DNA of 64,000 nt from CAYTLW01 sp964438735 (GTDB lineage: Bacteria; Myxococcota_A; UBA9042): assembly GCA_964438735.1 (NCBI GenBank), contig CAYTLW010000021.1, positions 17,254-81,253 of the forward strand, given 5' to 3'. Under the pieces are notes generated by a model that was given only the letters and a program-made list of their open reading frames with translations, did not search any database and was not told the DNA's origin. Below are positions 47,231 through 54,596 of the stretch, in pieces. Both the position numbers and the translations under genes were made by a program. Position 1 is the first letter of the stretch, and each line of letters starts with the position of its first letter.

Positions 47231-48084
47231 CAGAGGATCACCTTGCGGAGTTCGGTCTCCAGGATGTCCGTGGCGCCCAGGCGCTTCAACTCCGGTATCA
47301 GCCGGGCGACTTCGGCACGCGGCACGGCGACCTTGACCGCGTAGTCCTCTGAGCCGTAGAGCTGCGCCACTGTGGGCGACTTCATGGCCGGCAGGCGGGC
47401 GATCAGATCGTCGAGTCGGCCGCGCTCGATGTTCATCTCCAGCAGCACCCTCTGACGGGCATCGAGCACCGCGCGGATGAGCAACAGCAGCTCGTCGACC
47501 ACCTGTCGTCGTTCCGGATCCAGCATCGCCTCAGCGTTGGCGATGATGCGCGTGGTGGAGGTCAACACCGTGGCCACGATGTGCAGGCCGTTGTCTTCGA
47601 GCGTCTGGCCGGTGGAGGTGTTGTCGACGATCAGGTCGGCATCTTCGGGTGGAAAGACCTCGGTGGCGCCATAGGAGCGGACGAAGCGGAATGTGGCGCC
47701 AAGGCCTTCGAGCCAACGTCGGGTGAGCTGCTCGTACTCGCTGACCACCACCAGCCGCGGTCGGGCCAGCAGCTCCTCCAACTCCACACCTGCCGGGGCA
47801 GCGGCGACGATGCGCACCGGGTCGAAGCCGAGGTCCAGCAGTTCGTCCACCTGGGCACTCGTCTCGCAGACCCAGTCGTGGCCGGTCACACCGACGTCAT
47901 GCGAACCCAGCTCCACCAACGTGGCGATGTTCTGCGCCTTCATGATCTTCACGGCCAGCCGTGGGTCACTCACCGAAGGTCGATAGGCGCGCTCGCCGCG
48001 CTGCATTTGCACACCACAATCGGCCAGCAGGGTCTCGACGCGAGGCAGAATGCGTCCCTTCGGAAGGGCGAGTTTCAACTTCAC
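47230..48084 (-). CDS. hisG: ATP phosphoribosyltransferase, long regulatory form
   Basis: 284 residues; commits ATP and PRPP to histidine synthesis. LALPKGRILPRVETLL at the N-terminus, ELGSHDVGVTGHDWV, and the PRPP-binding ADLIVDNTSTGQTLEDNGL. The extra C-terminal ~75 residues (LPAMKSPTVAQLYG ... YAVKVAVPRAEV) are the ACT-like domain of HisG-L that senses histidine, so hisZ is not needed. I use GTG 48084, which has AAGGAG five bases upstream; GTG 48090 lies only one base from that site. First gene of the his operon. Confidence 0.95.
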   Translation of the reverse strand: MKLKLALPKGRILPRVETLLADCGVQMQRGERAYRPSVSDPRLAVKIMKAQNIATLVELGSHDVGVTGHDWVCETSAQVDELLDLGFDPVRIVAAAPAGVELEELLARPRLVVVSEYEQLTRRWLEGLGATFRFVRSYGATEVFPPEDADLIVDNTSTGQTLEDNGLHIVATVLTSTTRIIANAEAMLDPERRQVVDELLLLIRAVLDARQRVLLEMNIERGRLDDLIARLPAMKSPTVAQLYGSEDYAVKVAVPRAEVARLIPELKRLGATDILETELRKVIL

Positions 48085-48158
48085 GATCACTCCTTGGTTG
48101 GGCAGCCGGGCAGCGCGCCGACGACGGGCGCCATGCTATGCGCGGCGGGGGGCGGCCT

Positions 48159-49946
48159 TCAAGGCGTGCACTTGCTCGCCGCACAGGCCAGGCCGACGGC
48201 ACAGGGACTGCCTTCGACGAGCCAGCTGTGGCCGCAACCCTGCCCGCCCTCGCAGGTGTCGGTCGTGCAGGGCAGGCCGTCATCGCAGGCGGAGACGTCA
48301 AGCTGCGCGCAGCCGCCGGCGGAGGCGCAGTCGGCGTGGCCCCAGGGATCGGTGCGCAACATGGCGACGCTGGCGCCTGCCGGCAGCGTTCGTCGGCCCG
48401 CGACAATCATGCCGTCGTCGGCGAGCCGCGCGACCGCGAGCAACGCGCTGCCCGCCTCCCAGGCCCAGGTGCGCGTCCATTGCAGGTTGCCCATGGCATC
48501 CACGCGCAGCGCTCGCGGTTGCCAGGTATCCGGATGGGCCGGGTCCACACTCCGATCAGCGCCGACGATCACCGCGCCGCCGTCGACCGCGCCCACCATG
48601 GAGGCAACGGTCACGTCGCCACCCGCCTTGTGGAAACGACTCCAGAGTTTGCTGCCGTCAAGCGCCAGGGCGCCGAGCCAGAATGCCTGGTGGCCAGCCG
48701 CGTCGAGTCCACGGGCGCCGGCGAAGAGGAGGGTGCCGTCGGCGCGCTGCACAACCGCGAGCGGCCGCTCCACATGTGGGCCGCCATACTGGGCCATCCA
48801 GATCAGCGACGCCTCGGGATCGATGGCCAGGACGACGCCGTCGACATTGCCGGACTTGCTCGTCTGCGTGCCGGCGATGACGTAGCCGCCTGCGCTGGTC
48901 GCGGTCACGGCTTCGGCCGCTTCCACGTCCGTGCTGCCGTAGCTGAAGTCCAGCATCGGATGTCCCTGGGGGTTCAAGCGCAGCAACCACAGGTCACCGC
49001 TGCCCTGGCCCTTGGAGTGGGTCGTGCCGGCGGCCACCCAGCCGCCGCCGGGCGCCGGTGCGATGGCCTGGATGGCATCGTCTGCCTGGCCGCCGTAGTC
49101 GCGCATCCAGTCGACCGTGGCTGCCTGAGCCAGGGCCACGGCGCGGCCCTGCAGATCGCCCGAGGGGAGACGCACGCGGCCGACGACCAGGACACCGCCG
49201 CCGGGCATGGCCGCGGCATCGGCGGCCCAGGCCAGCGGCACCTCGCCCTGAACCTGCATGGCGCCCGCGCCGTCCAGTCGCAGCCAGCGGGCCGCGGTGA
49301 CTTCGTTGGCCAGCTCGACATTGGCGACCACGGCAAAACGGCCGTCGTCCAATGCGACTACCGCCGTGACAGCACGCGGCGCCTCGGCCACGTGCAGGGC
49401 CAGGAAGAGCTTGCTCTGCGCGTTGCAGTCTCCGGCCTCGCAAACCCCGACCGCGCAGCCGCCGTCGACATCGCAGATGGCGCCGTTGGGCACGTTGGAG
49501 CAAAGGCCTGCCTTGGGATCACAGGCGTCATCCGTGCAAGGATTGCCGTCATCGCAATCCGTGGCCTTGCCCGGCAGGCAGACCCCTGCGGCGCAGTAAT
49601 CCGAGGCCGTGCACAGGTCGCCATCGTCGCAGGGCGCGCCGTCGTCCGCCAGCGCAGGCTCGCACTCGCCAAGGAAACAGCGCCCCGGCCGGCATGGGGT
49701 GGCATCGGGGAGTTGCGCCATGCATTGATCGTCGGTCTCGCAATCCGGCATGACGGCGGGTACATCCGACGCCACCCCGGCATCGCCCTGGCTGACCCGC
49801 CCGCGCTTGTCGTCGCCGCCGCCGACCGACACGGGGTCACCGCCCGGCAAGTCGCTCTCCGGCGAACAACCACCCTCGACGATCAAGCAGCACAGCGCCA
49901 CCAGGCTCGTCGCGATCAGTGGAATGGGGTGGCGAACAGCTACCAT
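48159..49946 (-). CDS. Secreted lipoprotein with cysteine-rich domains and propeller-like repeats
   Basis: 595 residues. Signal peptide (LIATSLVALCCLIVEGGC) with lipobox Cys, Gly/Asp spacer, then disulfide-rich segments such as CDDGDLCTASDYCAAGVC and CDDGNPCTDDACDPKAGLC. The middle ~350 residues contain repeated GG-W/V-(V/A)-AGT-type strands (GGGWVAAGTT, GGYVIAGTQTSK), as in beta-propeller proteins. A second Cys-rich tail (CDDGLPCTTDTCEGGQGC) closes the protein. Its 3' end is 75 bases from hisG on the same strand, but nothing links it to histidine metabolism. The start is the Met before the signal peptide; no good ribosome site is visible. Confidence 0.78.
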   Translation of the reverse strand: MVAVRHPIPLIATSLVALCCLIVEGGCSPESDLPGGDPVSVGGGDDKRGRVSQGDAGVASDVPAVMPDCETDDQCMAQLPDATPCRPGRCFLGECEPALADDGAPCDDGDLCTASDYCAAGVCLPGKATDCDDGNPCTDDACDPKAGLCSNVPNGAICDVDGGCAVGVCEAGDCNAQSKLFLALHVAEAPRAVTAVVALDDGRFAVVANVELANEVTAARWLRLDGAGAMQVQGEVPLAWAADAAAMPGGGVLVVGRVRLPSGDLQGRAVALAQAATVDWMRDYGGQADDAIQAIAPAPGGGWVAAGTTHSKGQGSGDLWLLRLNPQGHPMLDFSYGSTDVEAAEAVTATSAGGYVIAGTQTSKSGNVDGVVLAIDPEASLIWMAQYGGPHVERPLAVVQRADGTLLFAGARGLDAAGHQAFWLGALALDGSKLWSRFHKAGGDVTVASMVGAVDGGAVIVGADRSVDPAHPDTWQPRALRVDAMGNLQWTRTWAWEAGSALLAVARLADDGMIVAGRRTLPAGASVAMLRTDPWGHADCASAGGCAQLDVSACDDGLPCTTDTCEGGQGCGHSWLVEGSPCAVGLACAASKCTP

Positions 49947-50097
49947 CACAGTGATGACGCTAGCAGGAACCGGCGGGGGCAGCCAGCAATGCGCAAGCGA
50001 CTCCCGATATTGGCGTTCGACCTGTCGGACTTGACGCGCGCGCCCCGTGGGAGTGAGGCTCCCTGCCATGGCGTGCATGCGCGCCCGGAGACCGACA

Positions 50098-52443
50098 GTG
50101 GCCGATCCCCATGCCCCAGGGGCCGCAGGTGAGCGACGGAAGCGCCTCGCTGGCATTCGTCGGCGGCTCGACACCATGGATCATGGCGAGCCGGGCCACC
50201 ACATGTCCGATATCGTCGACGAGCTCGATCGGCTGGCCCTGGAGTTGTCCGATTCGCCAGCCGGATTCGATGGCAAGAGCACCCAGTCGCTGGACGACGT
50301 GGGAGAGACGCTCGAGGACGGCGTTCGGTCGGCGGGACTGAAACTCATCGACCTGTTGCCTTCGGATCGCAAGCACAGCGTGGCGGCCGAGATCCGCAGC
50401 CTGCCGCTTCAGGGCCTCGCGCTGCGTCTACCGGACCTGGCCATGGAGGTCCGAGAGGCGGTCGCCCGGCAAAAAGAGGCCGACGACGCGACGCGCAGCA
50501 AGGAGCGATTTGCCTCGCACGTACTGGGCCAGGTGAGCCGGGAGATCCGCGACCCGCTGCTGGGCATCATCGATGCGCTGCGTTTGCTGTCTGCGGTCGA
50601 CCTGACCTTCGATGAGCGAGAGTCCATCGAAATGGCCGACCGAAGCGCGCTGGCCATGCTGCAGCTGGTCAACGATCTGCTCGACCTGTCGCGGCTGCAC
50701 AGCGGCACCTTCGCGCCCGAGAAGATCGACTTCCAACTCCGCGATTGTGTGGCTGCCGCGCTGTCCGGCATCTCGGCCCGTGCGGCCGAAATCGGCGCCG
50801 GCGTGGTCGAAGACATCGATGTGGACGTGCCAGATGACCTCATCGGCGATCCCGGGCGCCTGCGCCAGGTGCTCGGCACCCTGATGGGCAACGCGCTGGT
50901 CGCCGCCCAGGACGGCCACGTCGAGTTGCGGGTGTCCATCAAGGAAGAGGACGACGACGCCCTGCTGCTCCACTTCCACATCTTGACCCGATCGCGCAGC
51001 GGTCGTGGACGTCGAGAAGCGGTCAAGGAGAGCGGTGGCATGCAGTGGCGTGGCGGTGGTGCCACGGGCCTGGGTCTGTCGATCTCGCGTCAGATCGTCG
51101 AGCAGTTGGGCGGCCGCACCTGGGTCGAAACCCGGGTCACCGGCGGCAGCGCGTTGCACTTCACGGCGCGATTCGGCGTTCGTATGGGCGGCGTTCGCGA
51201 CGGCGCCGCGTTGGACGCCTTCGAGCTTCGTGGACTTCCCCTGCTGGTCGTCGACGGCTCGACCACCGCGACGCGCCCGCTCATCGATTCGCTCCATCGC
51301 ATGGGCGTGCGGCCTACCGTGGTCGGCGGCATCGACCAGGTGGTCAGCGCGTTGTCGGCCGCCCGGGAGGCAGGCGAACCGTTCCAGCACCTGGCTATCT
51401 GTGCCGCCTTGGGAACCAGGCGCTCCGAAGCGCTCGTGGAGGCCATCGGCGCGCTCAACGAGGACCAGCGCCCGCCGGTCGTGCTGCTCACGCCGCGCGG
51501 CCAGCGGGGGGACGCGGGACGTTGCCGGCGTTTTGGCATCTCCGCCTACTTGAGCCTGCCGGTGGATCAGCGGGACTTCCACGACGCGCTCGCCGTTCTG
51601 GCGGGCGCGGATACCTCGTTGGCGCTGAGTCAGGGCGTGCTGGTCACGCGCCACTTCCTGCGTGAGGCGCGTCGATTCGCGCCGGTTCTGGCGATCGCCA
51701 ACCAGCAGGATGGGCGCGACTGGCTGCTGTCCGAGATCGACGCCATGGGCCACCGCGTGGTCGCGCTTGGATTCGACGAGGGCGCCCGGTACGTCGTCGG
51801 TTCGCTGGATCCGCCGGCCGTCGTGGTCGCGTACCTCGATGACTCGGTCGAAGAGCCCCACGAGAGCTTGCGCTCGCTCAGCCAGCTGTCACGGGATTCC
51901 AGCGCCGCGCCACCTGCCCTGATCGCCCTGGTCGACCCCACGGGTCCGGTCGGCGCCACGCTGCACGCCGGTGTCGCGGACGTGGTCATGGACGTGCCGC
52001 TGGACGTGGACGCGCTGCGTCAGGAGCTCAATCGCGTCATGCGCGGGCGCATACGCCGTCCCGACAGCGCGGTCTCCCGGCACCGAACGCTGGTCGATCG
52101 ACGGGTGATCGCCTCCCGGTTGGATGACGTTGAAATGCTCAATGAGCTGTTTCGCGTCTTCCTGGCCGAAGGCGACAACATGACGGCGCGGATTCGCACC
52201 GCCATCGTCGGCGGCAACGCCGATGATCTGCTTCGCAGCGCGCACGCCATGCGGAGCGCGGTGGCGACCCTGGGCGTTCGCTCTGCTGTGGACCTCTGCG
52301 CGCGCCTGGAAACGTGCGGTCGGCGTGGCGATGTCGCCCGAGCCATGTCGTGGCTGCGGCGCCTGGACCGGGTGGTCGCAGCGATTCGGGTGGAGTTGAC
52401 GGCGACCCAGCCCAGTGTGCGGCTGACGGGAACGGACGCATGA
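50098..52443 (+). CDS. Degenerate hybrid sensor kinase (pseudokinase + two pseudo-receivers + Hpt)
   Basis: About 781 residues, no membrane helix. Layout: helical N-terminus, HisKA-like helix, HATPase-like domain, two receiver-like domains, Hpt. The H-box reads QVSREIRDPL with Arg148 where kinases have the phosphoacceptor His. The G1 box is lost, although an N-box Asn265 and GGGATGLGLSI remain. Receiver 1 has AICAALGTRRS where the DxQMP acceptor belongs and SLPV for KP; receiver 2 lacks acceptor and Lys too. The Hpt keeps His716 in AHAMRSAVATLG. GTG 50098 with GGAG upstream is used; ATG 50176 and 50203 are alternatives. Overlaps the cyclase gene by 4 bases. Confidence 0.85.
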   Translation: MADPHAPGAAGERRKRLAGIRRRLDTMDHGEPGHHMSDIVDELDRLALELSDSPAGFDGKSTQSLDDVGETLEDGVRSAGLKLIDLLPSDRKHSVAAEIRSLPLQGLALRLPDLAMEVREAVARQKEADDATRSKERFASHVLGQVSREIRDPLLGIIDALRLLSAVDLTFDERESIEMADRSALAMLQLVNDLLDLSRLHSGTFAPEKIDFQLRDCVAAALSGISARAAEIGAGVVEDIDVDVPDDLIGDPGRLRQVLGTLMGNALVAAQDGHVELRVSIKEEDDDALLLHFHILTRSRSGRGRREAVKESGGMQWRGGGATGLGLSISRQIVEQLGGRTWVETRVTGGSALHFTARFGVRMGGVRDGAALDAFELRGLPLLVVDGSTTATRPLIDSLHRMGVRPTVVGGIDQVVSALSAAREAGEPFQHLAICAALGTRRSEALVEAIGALNEDQRPPVVLLTPRGQRGDAGRCRRFGISAYLSLPVDQRDFHDALAVLAGADTSLALSQGVLVTRHFLREARRFAPVLAIANQQDGRDWLLSEIDAMGHRVVALGFDEGARYVVGSLDPPAVVVAYLDDSVEEPHESLRSLSQLSRDSSAAPPALIALVDPTGPVGATLHAGVADVVMDVPLDVDALRQELNRVMRGRIRRPDSAVSRHRTLVDRRVIASRLDDVEMLNELFRVFLAEGDNMTARIRTAIVGGNADDLLRSAHAMRSAVATLGVRSAVDLCARLETCGRRGDVARAMSWLRRLDRVVAAIRVELTATQPSVRLTGTDA

Positions 52444-53405
52444 GGATCCTGGTCGCAGACGCCGATCCCGTGGCCCGGCATGTCTTGCTGCTGACGCTCG
52501 AGAAGTGGGGCTACGACGTCGACATCGCCGAGAGCGGCAAACAGGCGTGGGAGCGACTCGCCTCGCCCAAAGGTCCGCGGATGGCGATCATCGAGTGGCT
52601 GATGGACGGCATGGATGGCGCAGACCTGTGCCGACAGCTACGCGAGCATCCGCACGGTCAATATGTCTATGTCCTGCTGTCGTCGACGCGGGGCAGCGGC
52701 AACGAGCTGATCGAGGCCCTCGGCGCCGGCGCAGATGACTTCATGCTCAAGCCACACGATGCCAGCGAGTTGAAGGCCCGGCTCCGATGCGGTCTGCGCA
52801 TTCTCAACTTGCAGAACGAGCTGGTCATGGCGCGCGAGGCGCTCCGGGACCAGGCTACATTCGACGCCACTACCGGAGCCTACAATCGCGGCGCGATCAT
52901 CGATCTGCTCGAGCGGGAGGTCAGCCGTTCGCACCGCGACTCGCGCCCCCTCTCCGTACTGATGTGCGACCTGGATCACTTCAAGCAGGTCAACGACACC
53001 TTCGGTCACCAGGTCGGTGACAAGGTCCTGATCGAGGCGACCGCGCGGCTGCATGACGGCGTGCGCCACTACGACCGCGTGGGCCGCTACGGGGGCGAGG
53101 AGTTCCTGATCATCCTGCCCGGCTGTTCTGCAGAGAACGCCGCCTTCCTGGCCGACCGGCTGCGCCAGGCCATCGCTGGACAGGTCATGGATACGGAGCA
53201 GGGGCCCGTCTCCGTCACCTGCAGCTTCGGCGTTGCGACCTATGACGCCCTCGCCGAGGCGCCGCCGGTGGATGGCGATACCTTGATCCGCGTGGCCGAC
53301 CAGGCGCTGTACGCGGCCAAGGGCCACGGGCGCAATCGGGTCACCATCGGCGAGATGCCGGACGGACCGCTCAAGCCCGCCCATGACGCCCCTCGAACCG
53401 ACTGA
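52440..53405 (+). CDS. REC-GGDEF diguanylate cyclase with Glu at the phosphoacceptor position
   Basis: 321 residues. The receiver domain (1-120) keeps Asp7/Asp9, Ser81 and Lys104, but the acceptor position in IIEWLMDGMDG is Glu52 instead of Asp. The GGDEF domain (about 140-305) has GGEEF at 218-222, DLDHFKQVNDTFGH for substrate and metal, and an RxxD inhibitory site at 209-212 exactly five residues upstream. It should make c-di-GMP with product inhibition. The ATG overlaps the pseudokinase stop (ATGA), so the pair is coupled. Glu may mimic a permanently phosphorylated state. Confidence 0.92.
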   Translation: MRILVADADPVARHVLLLTLEKWGYDVDIAESGKQAWERLASPKGPRMAIIEWLMDGMDGADLCRQLREHPHGQYVYVLLSSTRGSGNELIEALGAGADDFMLKPHDASELKARLRCGLRILNLQNELVMAREALRDQATFDATTGAYNRGAIIDLLEREVSRSHRDSRPLSVLMCDLDHFKQVNDTFGHQVGDKVLIEATARLHDGVRHYDRVGRYGGEEFLIILPGCSAENAAFLADRLRQAIAGQVMDTEQGPVSVTCSFGVATYDALAEAPPVDGDTLIRVADQALYAAKGHGRNRVTIGEMPDGPLKPAHDAPRTD

Positions 53406-54471
53406 TCCGGCCGGGCGCGCACGTCCCGGGAACGCAAGACTGCTGGTCGCCTCGCTGGCCGCGTGCACGCTGTGGCTCGCCGGCTGTGACAAACCCGCCG
53501 CAATCGCCCGCAACGAAGCGCCGGTCGGCCCCTCAACGGCCGTCGAGGCGCCGAAGCCGACCGCGACCGACCCGGCGCCCCCGACGGCGTCCGAAGTCGA
53601 CGCAAACCCGCCCTTCGTCTACGTGCCAGGCTCCGCAAGCGGGATTCGGATTGACGTTGTTCCCGCCGCCACGCGGCCCATTCGCGCGGCATCGCCAGTG
53701 GTGGTGCACGTGGAGCCCATCGACGGCTCGGTGCGCCGGCTGACCGCGCCCGTAGGAGGCACCCTGGGCGTTCCGTCCACCGCCAGCTGGCCGGAGGTCG
53801 CCCAGCGCGTCATGCGTCACCAGGCGCTCGCGGCCATCGTGACAAGCACCGACATCCCCGGCCGACTCCGACCGGTCGTCAGCCGGCGCGATCCGATCCA
53901 GGACGGGCCGCGATTGCTGCACCTGCGCAGCCCGATTGACGGCGTGATCGTAGCCATGCGCGGACGCCCAGGCGGGATCGTCAAGGAGGGCCACGAGGTC
54001 ATGCACGTGGCGCCCACCGAACGCCTGCAGTTGGCCATCGCCATGAGCGCTGACGATGCGGCTGCCACCCCCCGGGACGCGCAGCTGGTGCTGCGACCGG
54101 ACGATGGACCGGTGCGGGTGATCCCCGTTGCCGCACGCGCCGACCCGCTGCGCACAGACCGGGTGGCCTGGCATGTGCACAACGTCGGCGACCTGCTGAC
54201 TCCCGGACAACAGCTGGAAGGCTCCTTGCGCCTGGGACCGGCCACGGACCGACTGAGCATCCCCGCCAGCGCCCTGATCCCTGAAGCGGATCACCCGGCC
54301 GTATTCGTCCGACTCCCCGCCGACCGGTGGCAGAGACGGCGCCTGGTCATTGGCGATTCGGATGGCGAAAAGGTGATCGTGGTCGGGGGCCTGAGCCCCG
54401 GTGAAGCGGTGGTCACGGCCGGCCGCGAGGCCATTCGGGCGGCCATGTTCGCCGCGCGGGCACTCAGGTGA
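53383..54471 (+). CDS. HlyD/RND membrane-fusion-like lipoprotein
   Basis: 362 residues. Signal peptide with lipobox CTLWLAGC (Cys at about 35), Pro/Thr/Ala linker, then a compact adaptor-like domain: HLRSPIDGVIVAMRGRPGG resembles the biotinyl-lipoyl-like half, and SIPASALIPEADHPAVFV with VVGGLSPGEAVVTAGREAI matches the C-terminal membrane-proximal domain of MFP/CusB-type adaptors. The long helical hairpin is absent, and no RND pump is adjacent. The ATG lies 23 bases inside the cyclase 3' end, suggesting a three-gene unit. Confidence 0.8.
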   Translation: MTPLEPTDPAGRARPGNARLLVASLAACTLWLAGCDKPAAIARNEAPVGPSTAVEAPKPTATDPAPPTASEVDANPPFVYVPGSASGIRIDVVPAATRPIRAASPVVVHVEPIDGSVRRLTAPVGGTLGVPSTASWPEVAQRVMRHQALAAIVTSTDIPGRLRPVVSRRDPIQDGPRLLHLRSPIDGVIVAMRGRPGGIVKEGHEVMHVAPTERLQLAIAMSADDAAATPRDAQLVLRPDDGPVRVIPVAARADPLRTDRVAWHVHNVGDLLTPGQQLEGSLRLGPATDRLSIPASALIPEADHPAVFVRLPADRWQRRRLVIGDSDGEKVIVVGGLSPGEAVVTAGREAIRAAMFAARALR

Positions 54472-54596
54472 GCGCAATCGCGCCCGACCGAAGCGGTAAA
54501 CGGATGCCGAGATCCTTGGATTTCAGGGCGTTCTTGACGCAGTGGGCGGTTGTTGGATAGTTGGGCCGGTGGGTGCACACCCCCCAAGGAGTTGCG

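Noticed and set aside
45365..47344. 659-residue plus-strand open frame
   Set aside because: Antisense to hisC/HAD, whose catalytic residues are intact on the minus strand.
47961..50132. 723-residue plus-strand open frame
   Set aside because: Antisense across hisG and the cysteine-rich lipoprotein; no signal peptide or domain.
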